Source: JAEXOD01 sp963667875 (GTDB lineage Bacteria; Bacteroidota; Ignavibacteria; Ignavibacteriales; Melioribacteraceae). Taken from it: 64,000 bases of DNA. The notes beneath the pieces are model-generated. The model saw only the letters and a list, made by a program, of their open reading frames with translations, did not search any database and had not been told where the DNA came from. Both the position numbers and the translations under genes were made by a program. The stretch spans positions 62,001 through 126,000 of the forward strand of contig CAXXGC010000004.1 in the NCBI GenBank assembly GCA_963667875.2, in the 5' to 3' direction. Below, piece after piece: positions 1 through 8,812 of the stretch; position 1 is the stretch's first letter; every line of letters starts with the position of its first letter.

Positions 1-367
1 CTTCAAATGTATTATATCTTTTTACCGTCAAATCCTGCTTAAATGCCTGTAATAAATTAATAAACAAATAAGGACTTAAATTTTGTTCCTTAATTGTATT
101 ATTTAAAGCCATAAAAAAGTTATCAGCAAAATCACCCCTAATAGCATTTTCAAAGTTGTTTTGATAATTATCAAGAAGTTCAACTCTGTTAAATTTGCTA
201 TATTTTTCCTCGTCGGCAAAGTCATCGGCGGTTCGGGCAAATTTATAAATTACCGCCACATGTTTTTGCAAATGTTTTGGCACAAAAAAAGAAATTACAG
301 GAAAATTTTCGTAATGTTCTTTGGCTTCTGTTAAAGCAATATTATATTCGTTATCTATTGAATTCAT
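1..367 (-). CDS. hpnC: Squalene synthase HpnC-like, partial (3' end outside window)
   Basis: The reading frame starts with ATG at 367-365 and is open to the left edge, giving 122 visible residues. It belongs to the squalene/phytoene synthase family, whose members join or rearrange prenyl diphosphates head to head. The N-terminal part holds 'HYENFPV' (residues 18-24) and the first aspartate-rich motif 'ARTADDFADE' (residues 44-53), which in this family binds the diphosphate through magnesium. The wording HYENFPV...YKFARTADDFADE is typical of the HpnC branch, which works with HpnD/HpnE in squalene synthesis for hopanoids. The second aspartate motif lies outside the window, so activity cannot be judged. 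The HpnC assignment over plain phytoene synthase rests on these motifs only. Confidence 0.82.
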   Translation of the reverse strand, partial: MNSIDNEYNIALTEAKEHYENFPVISFFVPKHLQKHVAVIYKFARTADDFADEEKYSKFNRVELLDNYQNNFENAIRGDFADNFFMALNNTIKEQNLSPYLFINLLQAFKQDLTVKRYNTFE

Positions 368-537
368 GCAAAATTAAAATTTAATATTTGTAAATATAAC
401 AACTAATATTTAATAATTGGAATATTTTTCCATTAAACGTAAAGCTTATTAAATGTTTAATATATTATTAATATTTTAATTACTTTAATCCAATAAAATC
501 ACTCAACGTTAATTTTTAACTATATTATTCCTTCAAT

Positions 538-2040
538 TTATGCTTCTCTTACATGAGGATCATGTTTGCGTATATATTCCAAAAGTTCTTTTGCAACTTC
601 AGTTACAAGTATTATTTCATTATAATCTATATAAACGCCGTTAAAATATTGCATAATAATAGTATCACCCATTTTTGTTTCGGGTAAAATACCGGTAAAA
701 ATAAATCCCATACTTTCAAGCTGTGGAATAATAACAGAAGTCATTGGATCAGCTAGCGATAAATAAAGTTCAATTACCTGAATTTCATCCATAAATATTT
801 TTCGCATTTCCTGCCTGATTACCGGGATAGTATCCAAACCGCTTTCCAAAATAAACATTTCGGCTAATGAACGTAAGGAATTAATACTGACTTCGGTAAT
901 ACATTTTTCATTTTTATATTTCGGGTTTACCGGTATAACACATTCTACGGTATCTCCAATATTTTCAAATAACATTTTAATCATATTTTTATGTTCTACC
1001 GGTACAAATATCTCCCGTTGTATTGGTCTTTCTAAATATTTAAAACCTAATACATCCGAGTTTCTTTGCTTTAACGTATCTTTAATACCCTTAAAAGAAA
1101 GTGATTTAGGAGAATGTGCCAATAGCAGTCCACAGTCCTTATATCCAAGTTTCATACAAAATTTTTGGGTGTACGGATGCGCTGTAACTTCTTTTACTTG
1201 AACTCCCCTAAGTAAAGCTTTTCTGGCTTCCATTTCAAGATACTCGCCAAGCTGGCGTGCAAAACCTTGTCCGCGAAACTTCTTTTTAGTAACCGCAATT
1301 CCAACTTCGGAAGGTAATCTTTCGTAAGAAATCAGAGCAAAATGTCCCCCCATTTCACCCTCCTTGGTCATTGCAACAGCCGAACGTAATTTCCCGCTTT
1401 CATTCATTGTAACAACACGTTCCGGATAATAAATATTTTCGTTTGCATACGAATATCCGTAACAATCATAAATACACCTACATACTTCAAGGGCTTCATT
1501 TGGTCGCATTAAACGAATATCAAATTCAATCTGTTCAACCGGAGTATTGGATTCCATGGGTTTAACTAATTCCGGTTCAACCGGAACAACTTGATCTTGT
1601 GCAATAAGAGGAGTATTAAAATATTTAATTAAAACAACCTCTTTACCTTTATTACCAAGATTATTAAAACAATATTCGTTCATTGTCTTTTTAATCAAAT
1701 AGGAACCGAGTCCGTCAAGATCTCTATCAAAAATATCAGCTTTGGGATCATAAATTGGGGCTGATTCAGGATCGTAAGGAAGTCCCATATCGTGAACATG
1801 GATTTCTATACCATCCAACCGTTGTAAAAAATGCACATCATATTCTCCAATTTCATCCTTTATAAATGAAGTTGTTATAACATTAAAACAAGCCTCTTCA
1901 ACTGCAAGTTGAATCATTTTGCAATCATCCTGCGAAAATCCTATTATTTCCCCAATTTTATTAGAATAATTTAATATAGCGGGAATAAGGTCTTTATCGT
2001 TTGGCAAGCGTATAATTCCAAGTTCTTTTGTGTTTTTCAT
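538..2040 (-). CDS. HATPase (anti-sigma kinase-like) - GNAT acetyltransferase fusion protein
   Basis: 500 residues with three parts. Residues 1-140 look like an RsbW/SpoIIAB-type ATP-binding domain: N-box 'LAVEEACFNVI' (E48/E49, N53), G1 box 'HDMGLP' (D84, G86) and G2 'DGLGSYLI' (from 109). Residues about 172-320 are a GNAT acetyltransferase with the acetyl-CoA loop 'RGQGFA' (256-261). Residues 330-500 form a further alpha/beta region I do not recognise. In this class the kinase domain usually phosphorylates an anti-sigma antagonist; the acetyl acceptor is unknown. A paralogue of the same architecture lies at 7074-8555 but has lost the ATP-site residues, whereas this copy keeps them. Monocistronic by spacing. 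Domain calls are firm, the biological role is not. Confidence 0.75.
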   Translation of the reverse strand: MKNTKELGIIRLPNDKDLIPAILNYSNKIGEIIGFSQDDCKMIQLAVEEACFNVITTSFIKDEIGEYDVHFLQRLDGIEIHVHDMGLPYDPESAPIYDPKADIFDRDLDGLGSYLIKKTMNEYCFNNLGNKGKEVVLIKYFNTPLIAQDQVVPVEPELVKPMESNTPVEQIEFDIRLMRPNEALEVCRCIYDCYGYSYANENIYYPERVVTMNESGKLRSAVAMTKEGEMGGHFALISYERLPSEVGIAVTKKKFRGQGFARQLGEYLEMEARKALLRGVQVKEVTAHPYTQKFCMKLGYKDCGLLLAHSPKSLSFKGIKDTLKQRNSDVLGFKYLERPIQREIFVPVEHKNMIKMLFENIGDTVECVIPVNPKYKNEKCITEVSINSLRSLAEMFILESGLDTIPVIRQEMRKIFMDEIQVIELYLSLADPMTSVIIPQLESMGFIFTGILPETKMGDTIIMQYFNGVYIDYNEIILVTEVAKELLEYIRKHDPHVREA

Positions 2041-2136
2041 ATATTGTTCATGCGCTAAAAAGTGACAGAATTATTGAATTTAGATTACCTTAATTAATCA
2101 ATATCATTTAAAATTAAATACCATGCTAAATATTTA

Positions 2137-2622
2137 TTATTGAATTTTAGTATCCACCCATGATTCATGAGAATGAATAATTTTCCAGCCATCCTTTTCT
2201 TTTTCCCAAATCATTGTAAAAACATGTTTTATATTCATATTTTGTCCGGATTTTAACTTCATTTCTGATTTTTCTTCACTTGTTAAAAAAGCTAAATTTG
2301 TAGTAAGAGGAGTAACACGTATATATTCAGGTTTAATAATTTGACTTTCTCTGCCCGAAAAATAAGATTTTATCGAATCAATAAAAGTACTTCTTGAATC
2401 ATAAAAATCAGTACCTACTGTTGCTGAAACAAAATTATCCTTGCTATAAAAATTAGACCATTCCTCAAAATTGATTTGGTTGATAGCCGTAACTATTTTA
2501 TTAAACTCGCCGGTTATTTCTTTTTTGATCGCATTTTTTTCGACATCAGTAAGCGATTGTTGTGGAGGTTGACAGCCAAACACCAAAATAACTAACAGAA
2601 AAAGTATAAAAAATGATTTCAT
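2137..2622 (-). CDS. Small lipoprotein with NTF2-like (DUF4440/SnoaL-type) fold
   Basis: 161 residues. The N-terminus is a lipoprotein signal: hydrophobic stretch then 'LVFGC' with the lipidated Cys at position 17, followed by a polar linker, so the protein should be anchored in the inner or outer membrane. The rest resembles the NTF2-like DUF4440 group, with the typical ending 'WEKEKDGWKIIHSHES' (near residues 139-154). Members of this fold bind small ligands or dimerise; no catalytic role can be read here. A good Shine-Dalgarno (AAAGGAG) precedes the ATG at 2622. It stands alone, with 96 bp to the kinase/acetyltransferase gene and 160 bp to the crotonase gene. Confidence 0.65.
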   Translation of the reverse strand: MKSFFILFLLVILVFGCQPPQQSLTDVEKNAIKKEITGEFNKIVTAINQINFEEWSNFYSKDNFVSATVGTDFYDSRSTFIDSIKSYFSGRESQIIKPEYIRVTPLTTNLAFLTSEEKSEMKLKSGQNMNIKHVFTMIWEKEKDGWKIIHSHESWVDTKIQ

Positions 2623-2782
2623 ATGAACTCCTTTGATATAGTTAATTTGTAAAATACAAACTATTGTTTTAACCTTTATTTTGTAACAGAAAAAGAACTA
2701 TAATATCAAAAAATTAATCGTAATTTTAAAGTAATTAAATTGATGCATAAAGATATTACATTAATATAAAAGCAATATTTTT

Positions 2783-3565
2783 TTAATGAACAGCAAAATT
2801 AGATTCTAATTTGGCGTAATTAGTAAATTCTTTAATTAATTTATTATTTATCAGTTGTTTTGTATAAAAGAAATATTCATAACTAGTTGAATCTAATAAA
2901 TCGAGCGAATAAGAAATGACATCATTTTTATAATTTTTTGATGATGTCAAATGATTTATTAACCCAAGATTTTTTGCAGTTAAAGCATCAATATATTTTT
3001 GATTATAAATAATCTCCTGCGTTTTAGATAAACCAACCTGTTTTTCCATAAAAAGCGGAATACCGCCGCTTGGATGCAAACCATATTCTTTGGAATTGAG
3101 ATGTATTATTAAATCCGGACTTGCAATTCTAAAATCGGCAGCAAGACTTAATCCAAAAAATGGAGATACTACACATCCTGTAAGCGAAATTAAAAACATT
3201 TTTGGAGTTTCTAATATTTTTTTAATATAATTGTTAAGCATGTTAATTTGGATAGCTCTCTTTTTACTATCGGTTATCTTTACTACTATGCGAGGTTCAT
3301 CGGGATTTATATTTTCACCGGAAAAAGTGGATAGATGGCGAGCATAAGCTTTATCACAAAAACAATCTTCATTCCCTATAAAAAGAATTCCCTTAACCGA
3401 TTTATCATTACCCGCCAAGTCCATCCATTCAATAAGTTCAAAACTTTCATCAACATTCAGAAGCGTTTGGAACCAGTCTGTTTTGGGTTCTAAAACAACC
3501 ATAGACCCCACTTTATAACTTTTAATGTCATCAAATTCAAATTCAAGTTTTAAATCGCTTTTCAT
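2783..3565 (-). CDS. Enoyl-CoA hydratase/isomerase (crotonase) family protein
   Basis: 260 residues, the usual size for a crotonase. The central 'GCVVSPFFGLSLAADFRIAS' (about 129-148) matches the second oxyanion-hole region of the family, followed by 'EYGLHPSGG' (about 160-168), the usual spot for the second catalytic acid. A well-formed Shine-Dalgarno AGGAGG lies just before ATG 3565. The first oxyanion segment ('GNEDCFCDKAY', about residues 64-74) departs from the common 'FSAGxD' pattern, so substrate and even activity are open. The two Glu of classical enoyl-CoA hydratases are not clearly present, which points to a divergent member rather than a fatty-acid beta-oxidation enzyme. No CoA-metabolism neighbours. 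Confidence 0.7.
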   Translation of the reverse strand: MKSDLKLEFEFDDIKSYKVGSMVVLEPKTDWFQTLLNVDESFELIEWMDLAGNDKSVKGILFIGNEDCFCDKAYARHLSTFSGENINPDEPRIVVKITDSKKRAIQINMLNNYIKKILETPKMFLISLTGCVVSPFFGLSLAADFRIASPDLIIHLNSKEYGLHPSGGIPLFMEKQVGLSKTQEIIYNQKYIDALTAKNLGLINHLTSSKNYKNDVISYSLDLLDSTSYEYFFYTKQLINNKLIKEFTNYAKLESNFAVH

Positions 3566-3817
3566 GGCAACCTCCTATTTGATAAATATTTTTTAATTCC
3601 AAATAAAAGCATAAAACTTATTTTTACTTTAATGCATTTACTTATCTCACTCTCCCCTTAAAATAATCTCACATCGTATTCAAAACAAAAGTGGTTTTAC
3701 TTATATTAACTCCCACATAATTATTAATTAAAATCAAGTTATAAATTTCTTAACAAATTGTCAAGATTCAAACTTTATTAGCAAAGTACTAAAACATAAC
3801 CTAATTGCATTGTAAAA

Positions 3818-3837
3818 ATTTTCCCAATTGGGAAAAT
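3818..3837. repeat. Perfect 20-bp palindrome in a 410-bp non-coding gap
   Basis: The gap 3566-3975 holds no supported gene. At 3818-3837 it has the perfect palindrome ATTTTCCCAATTGGGAAAAT. It sits about 250 bp upstream of the crotonase start and downstream of the next gene's stop, so it could be an operator or a bidirectional hairpin. Its core CCCAATTGGG resembles the core of the palindromes inside the tRNA relics at 16.2 and 18.8 kb. At about 3938-3958 there is also a sequence similar to the terminator half-arm found at 12835-12855. Confidence 0.5.
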
Positions 3838-3975
3838 AAAGAATACAATAATAAAACCATAAAATCTTCTTGTTTTGGAACTCCTTTTATCCATGAGTAA
3901 ACATTATTTATTGGGAATTCTACAGTATTTCAAAAGCAAAAAACCACCCGATAATGAGTATCAGTGCAAATTCTG

Positions 3976-5325
3976 CTATTTTAACAATATAAGCTTTTTC
4001 GTTTCACTAAATGTTCCTACTTCAAGTCGGTAGAAATAAGTTCCCGAGGATAATTTTGAACCATCAAAATTCACTTTATAAAATCCTGCGTTTTTGAAAC
4101 AATTTACCAAAGTTGTTACTTCTGTTCCCAAAATATCATAAACTTTTAATGTTACAAATTCGCTTTTGGGAATATCGAACAATATTGTTGTACAAGGGTT
4201 AAACGGGTTTGGATAATTTTGTGAAAGTGCAAATGAATTAGATATATTTATTTCGTCATTAACATCCGAAAATGTAGTATATTCAACAGTTACAGTACCT
4301 GCTGTAAAGTTTAAGGATTGAGTGCTATTGTTATAATAAATTGTAAGTGCGCCGCTTGAAGGCTGCCATGAATTACTAAGCCACTCGTTTAACTCACCCA
4401 AAGTACAATTGTAATTAATATCATAAGTATACAAAGAACGTGTGCTATTCACCCAAACGGAATCGTTCCAAATCTCTAATAATTGTGATAACTTATTTCC
4501 TTGTGAATCATAAGTATTATTAAATCTATGGCTATTAGTCCACCCTAAATTAGCTTCATTAAAAGTATGGAATTCAGTTAATCTATTTCCTAATTCATCA
4601 TATGTATAAGTTGTGTAATAATTACCTACCCAAATCGTTTTTTCGTTTTTCCAGCTTGCTGCAAATTCATTTAAAAATGTTATCCTGTTTCCCTGTGTGT
4701 CGTAAGTGTAAGTATTGCGTTCACTATCAATCCAAGTATTCAAGTTAGACCAACTTTTTTTTAATCTAATTAATTCATTTCCATTTGAGTCGTAAGTACA
4801 TGTATCACAATAAACATTTTTCCATGCTGCAATTACCCATCTTTCGTAAAGATCCTTCATCAAACATCCTTGAATATCGTAAGTGTAACTAAACTTCGAA
4901 AAATTAACCCAAGCATTGGTGGCCCAAAATTCATAAAGATCAGTCATCTTATTCCCCTGAGAATCATAGGTATAAGTATGCCGGCCGGCATTAACCCACT
5001 TTGTATTTGACCATAATTCGGAGAATTCAGTTATTAAATTATTTTGTGTATCATAAGTATAATTAACTCGAGTATAATCCATCCAAGCAGAAGAATTCCA
5101 AGTACTTACTAATTCAGTTAGTATATTCCCATTAGAATCATAACTGTATGTATACCGCGTTTGACCGTTGTCTAATAAAGCTGTTGTTGGTTTATAAAAT
5201 GTAAATTTAGCATTTTCTTTAGATGTTTGTAAATCCCTAAATTTATTATTATTTGTTAAATGTTGTGCATATGTAATGTATGACAACAAAAATGTAGATA
5301 TTATTACAAGAATCAAATTTTTCAT
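3976..5325 (-). CDS. Secreted YD-like repeat protein with type IX sorting tail
   Basis: About 449 residues. I start it at ATG 5325 because a Shine-Dalgarno (AAGGGG) lies a few bases before it; another ATG 12 bp upstream overlaps that site. An N-terminal signal peptide ends at 'YITYAQ'. Eight imperfect repeats of about 33 residues follow, each built on 'YTYDSQGNK..L.E.W....WVN', which recall Rhs/YD-type repeats but keep a Trp-rich second half. The C-terminal about 85 residues are a type IX secretion sorting tail with 'LSQNYPNPFNPCTT' and 'SSGTYFYRLEVGTFSETKKL'. The protein is therefore expected to be exported and surface-attached or released. Function of the repeat region is unknown; a structural or adhesive role is inference. 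No partner gene is apparent. Confidence 0.78.
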   Translation of the reverse strand: MKNLILVIISTFLLSYITYAQHLTNNNKFRDLQTSKENAKFTFYKPTTALLDNGQTRYTYSYDSNGNILTELVSTWNSSAWMDYTRVNYTYDTQNNLITEFSELWSNTKWVNAGRHTYTYDSQGNKMTDLYEFWATNAWVNFSKFSYTYDIQGCLMKDLYERWVIAAWKNVYCDTCTYDSNGNELIRLKKSWSNLNTWIDSERNTYTYDTQGNRITFLNEFAASWKNEKTIWVGNYYTTYTYDELGNRLTEFHTFNEANLGWTNSHRFNNTYDSQGNKLSQLLEIWNDSVWVNSTRSLYTYDINYNCTLGELNEWLSNSWQPSSGALTIYYNNSTQSLNFTAGTVTVEYTTFSDVNDEINISNSFALSQNYPNPFNPCTTILFDIPKSEFVTLKVYDILGTEVTTLVNCFKNAGFYKVNFDGSKLSSGTYFYRLEVGTFSETKKLILLK

Positions 5326-5472
5326 TAGCCCCTTCATTTATTTGTTAATACAATAATAGACTTAAATACAAAAAATAGCATTAACAATCCAGTATTTGTA
5401 AACTAACACATTATTTGTTTATTGTCAAAGCAATTAATGATGGGAAATATAAAATATTTAACTAATTAAATA

Positions 5473-5982
5473 TTACGTGCCACTACAATAGTCTATTATT
5501 TGAATCTCTGCTTGTGTTGGTATATGCCATCCCGCCGGGCAAATACCTTGTAAATTTCCGGTAAATGCAGGTGATGGTGAGGAAGTGTTTGTAGCTCCGT
5601 TTTGGTATTGCACAGCTTCGCCCCATTGGTATAAGCCTCCGTACGTTGTACAGTTTGCATCAAAATCACTATAACAATATTTTTCTATTGAACTGTTATT
5701 TGTTTGTTCAGTGTTGGCGTTTACTCTTGTGCCTACATTAAGGTTTTCCTGAAACCAACATTTTGCACCGATTAAAACTGTATGGTATGTATCGCCACCA
5801 TATAGGATTACACCCCCGCAAACAAAAGGGGTTGTTTCAATATCAACAAATGTAACCTCATCAACATTCCCCGTTGCGGTATATGTTGTACCTGTACCTT
5901 GTTTAATTTTCATATTATAAGTTTGTGCAAAAATTGAAGAACTGCTTATTAATAACAAAATTATAAATACTATTTTTTTCAT
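5473..5982 (-). pseudogene. FISUMP-domain protein, C-terminally truncated (cassette copy A)
   Basis: 169 residues with a clear signal peptide ending 'SSIFAQ' and the first two thirds of a FISUMP (Fibrobacter succinogenes major paralogous) domain: 'YHTVLIGAKCWFQENLNVGT', 'CYSDFDANCTTYGGLYQWGE' and 'GICPAGWHIPTQAEI'. The intact paralogue at 16664-17449 continues for about 80 more residues to 'FSALLAG...YFWSS...SVRC'. Here the frame stops soon after WHIPT with an unrelated tail, so the conserved C-terminal part is missing. Just upstream, 5999-6070, is a shred of the short sorting-tail gene that precedes the FISUMP gene in intact copies. I read this as a decayed duplicate, though a short secreted protein could still be made; the ATG at 5982 has a fair ribosome site. 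Confidence 0.62.
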
Positions 5983-5998
5983 GTTACACCTTTTAATT

Positions 5999-6070
5999 TC
6001 AATAATTACAGTTTATAAAATTTGTATAATTACATGAATTAATTTTGTTTATATAAAAACCGCAGGCTAA
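5999..6070 (-). pseudogene. Remnant of sorting-tail protein gene (cassette copy A)
   Basis: Translating the minus strand from 6070 gives 'LACGFYINKINSCNYTNFI', which aligns with 'LASGFYICKLNCGKYTNSI' at the end of the intact paralogue at 11697-12494. No start codon or upstream part remains, and the last residues before the expected stop are scrambled. It occupies exactly the position of the first gene of the two-gene cassette, directly upstream of the FISUMP ORF at 5473-5982. Confidence 0.6.
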
Positions 6071-6112
6071 AAAATAAGCCCAATCGCTACAATTTGGGAT
6101 AATTGTTTTTAC

Positions 6113-6862
6113 CTAATCTTTTAAGCACCTGACACTGTGCCCGAAGTGCTTGTTTATACCTCCACCAGCTGAAGTACTATCCAGACTGAAAAAAAAATAA
6201 CCCGCGTTTGTTGCGTCGGTTTCCCTAGATGTCCAAATGCAAAAATAGGAACCTAAAAAATTGTAATAACCTTGAAGGTCATGATAACCGGCTAGTAACA
6301 TAGAAAATCCACTAGTGTTGGTGCCATTTGATCCCGGTATTATTGCTTTTAGTGCATTAGCGTCCCAGTACACGAATTGCAATAATGTCATAATTTCTTC
6401 ATCTGTTGGTATATGCCATCCGGTTGGACAAATACCTTGTACATGTCCCGAAAATGCAAGATAAGGTGATGAAGTATTTGTAGCACCGTTGTGGTATTTA
6501 ACTGCTTCAGCCCATTGGTACAAACCGCCGTAAGTGTTGCAATTAGCATCGTTATCAGAGTAACAATATTTTTCTATTATGTTGTTATTTGTTTGTTGAT
6601 GGGTACCGTTTATCTTTGTCCCTACATTGAGATTTTTTTTTAACCAACATTGTTCGCCTATCTGAACAGTTTGGTATGTTTCATAGTCAATATAGACAGT
6701 CGGTGTCCCCGGACATGCAGAATAGAATGTGAACACAACTGCATCGGTTATATTAATTTCCGTATAACTTCCATCAGATGTTTTTGCAACCAAAGTATAT
6801 GGTTGTGCAAAAACTAAATGACCTCATGATAACAATAAAATTATAAATAATATTTTTTTCAT
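6113..6862 (-). pseudogene. FISUMP-domain protein with in-frame TGA in the signal peptide (cassette copy B)
   Basis: From ATG 6862, preceded by AAAGGAATTAAAA, the frame reads MKKILFIILLLS, then TGA at 6826-6824, then GHLVFAQPYTL and an otherwise complete FISUMP domain to the stop at 6113: 'QIGEQCWLKKNLNVGT', 'GICPTGWHIPTDEEIM', 'GFSMLLAGYHD', 'HSVRCLKD'. In the paralogues the TGA position is an ordinary signal-peptide residue (Ser in copy C), so one base change explains it. The remaining frame is undamaged, which suggests a recent mutation. Translation could restart only at a TTG near 6793, without a signal peptide. Its upstream neighbour is also truncated (6874-7023). Confidence 0.8.
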
Positions 6863-6873
6863 TTTTAATTCCT

Positions 6874-7023
6874 TTATTTTAATAATAACATTTTTATGGA
6901 ATTTGTATAATTACCGGCTTTCATTTTACATACATAAATTCCGCTGGCTAATTTACTTCCGTCAAAGTTTGTTTCATAACTACCGGCTTTTTGGTTAGCA
7001 TTTACAAAGTTCAGGTACTTCAT
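6874..7023 (-). pseudogene. Truncated sorting-tail protein gene (cassette copy B)
   Basis: Reading from 7023 gives 'MKYLNFVNANQKAGSYETNF', then 'DGSKLASGIYVCKMKAGNY' and 'TNSIKMLLLK' with a stop at 6876-6874. This matches the last about 48 residues of the intact paralogues at 11697-12494 and 17463-18263, including the stop and the following AAAGGAATT ribosome site of the FISUMP gene. Everything upstream, including the signal peptide and the NYPNPFNP core, is missing; the deletion edge lies around 7023-7030. About 50 bp separate it from the end of the next upstream gene. Confidence 0.75.
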
Positions 7024-7073
7024 ATTCTTAATTATCATATACTTATTAATTAATTACAGTAATTTCTAATTTT

Positions 7074-8555
7074 CTATAATCTTTTATATTGTTCTTTAAT
7101 ATGCGCTAAAAGCTTTTGAGAAATAAGACTATCCAGCTTAATAATATCAAAATCTACTTTTTCTGTGGTCAAGATATAACATAATCTTATATCATCAAGT
7201 GAATTGATAAATAATCCAGAAAATATCAAATTTAAATTGGTTAATTTCTCTTCAAAATTAAAGGGTAGTGGTTTAGCGGTGGAAACATTTACAATAACAG
7301 TCTTAACATTTGATGTAGTTAGATTTAATAATTCTTTGCGAATATCCAAATCCCAATTAATGCCAAAATCATCAACCGATAAAATGTTACTTCCAATTGA
7401 TTCGATTTTTTTTAAAAATATCTCAGAATTTTCCGCTTCCGGGATTTTAGTTTCGGATGAAATTTCGATTTCATTATTTGTGTTAGAAATTAATTCTTTT
7501 ATTAAATCACTATCTTTATTATTAACAAAAATTTTATTTGCCGTTAATTTTTTATGAAAATAATAGACCACTAAACCTGATTCGGGAGAATCATTTGTTT
7601 CATCAATACCAACATAAGACGGGCGTTTCCAAATATTTAGAAGAAATAATAATGGTTTGTAGCCATAATTAACTTTTGCAGTTCCACGTTGCGATATAAT
7701 ATGTGTTGTGGTTAGATAGCTTGCAAAAAAATCTTTATTTTGAGGATTGTCTTTATGATAAATAGAAATAGCTCTTATTAACAATAACAAAGTCGGAGTT
7801 CTACGATAAGAAGGATTGACCATTGCGCTGCCCAATTCACCAAAAACTGAATTGTGACCATAGTATTTTACACTTAACGAACCAATTATTTTATTATTCA
7901 TTTCTGCTACAATAATATCAAATTTATGATTTTCAATGAGGTTCTTTAGATTATTGGAATCATAATATGATGGCAAACAATAAGAATATCTATAAGTCAT
8001 GTATGCTAAATCAACCAGTGCCGCTGCATCCTCCGGTACGGCAGGACGAGTAATTATTTCGCCTAAAATTTCCGCGTTTTTTTCGTCATTTTTAATTGTA
8101 GATTTTTCCATAAAAGAAACAAAAGGAATTTCCTTTGAAATTTTAATCACCCATCCTTTGTTTAATTTATTAATAAATTCAAATTTGTTTACCAATTGTT
8201 TGGCCATTTGGAACCATAAACCATCATCTGTATTTTCGTCCTCAATATCAAACTTTGGTATTTTATCAATTTGAATTGGAGGTCCAATATTGGTTAATTC
8301 AATTTCAATTAGATTATTTAATAATAAATTATATGAAATTTCAGTATGTTGTTTGCAATTATTATCAAAATATTTATTAATTATAAAAATCAATGATTCT
8401 TCTAGTACTAAACTTAATTGATAAATTTCTTTTTCGTTTCCACCTGCCAATTCCGTTAATCGCTCCACAAATGCTTGAGCAATTGGAATAAATCTTTCAT
8501 CATAATTAATGTTGAGTACAGAGTTAAAAAGTAATTCAGGAGTTGTTTGGTTCAT
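7074..8555 (-). CDS. Degenerate HATPase - GNAT fusion protein (paralogue of the 538-2040 gene)
   Basis: 493 residues from ATG 8555; the frame is open further up to a TTG at 8627 but the domain begins only after the ATG. The layout matches the 538-2040 protein: ATPase-like domain (1-140), GNAT-like domain (about 168-320) and a C-terminal region. The ATP site is worn: the N-box reads 'LVLEESLIFIINKY', with Phe in place of the magnesium-binding Asn, and the G1 box reads 'LTNIGPP', with Asn in place of Asp. The acetyl-CoA loop reads 'NPSYRRTPTLLLL' and lacks the RxxGxA pattern. This suggests a non-catalytic partner or sensor rather than an enzyme. No operon partner; it is flanked by decayed surface-protein genes. 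Confidence 0.65.
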   Translation of the reverse strand: MNQTTPELLFNSVLNINYDERFIPIAQAFVERLTELAGGNEKEIYQLSLVLEESLIFIINKYFDNNCKQHTEISYNLLLNNLIEIELTNIGPPIQIDKIPKFDIEDENTDDGLWFQMAKQLVNKFEFINKLNKGWVIKISKEIPFVSFMEKSTIKNDEKNAEILGEIITRPAVPEDAAALVDLAYMTYRYSYCLPSYYDSNNLKNLIENHKFDIIVAEMNNKIIGSLSVKYYGHNSVFGELGSAMVNPSYRRTPTLLLLIRAISIYHKDNPQNKDFFASYLTTTHIISQRGTAKVNYGYKPLLFLLNIWKRPSYVGIDETNDSPESGLVVYYFHKKLTANKIFVNNKDSDLIKELISNTNNEIEISSETKIPEAENSEIFLKKIESIGSNILSVDDFGINWDLDIRKELLNLTTSNVKTVIVNVSTAKPLPFNFEEKLTNLNLIFSGLFINSLDDIRLCYILTTEKVDFDIIKLDSLISQKLLAHIKEQYKRL

Positions 8556-8680
8556 TATTTTGTCATTATTTTGTTTGTTTTTGTTTGGGTATAAATATAA
8601 TAAATCAGTAATATTATCGAATTTCAAAACAAATTGTTTAGTTATAAATTGTGTAATAAATAATTATATTTAAAGCGAAA

Positions 8681-8706
8681 AAAGCCTTGCAGAATATCAA
8701 GGCTTT
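8681..8706 (-). terminator. Rho-independent terminator downstream of the GLUG-protein gene
   Basis: Perfect 9-bp arms AAAGCCTTG (8681-8689) and CAAGGCTTT (8698-8706), followed on the minus strand by a run of T (8676-8680). It ends transcription of the 8813-10483 gene. The hairpin closely resembles those attached to the tRNA relics at 16.1 and 23.4 kb, but no tRNA-like sequence adjoins it. Confidence 0.8.
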
Positions 8707-8812
8707 AATCTTTGTAGATAATAAATAGATCCAAGACTAATTATGATTGATCAGTATGCTTATTATTTCCGTTTGGATATGCACACATAGGGAACAGATT
8801 ATTTATATTATT

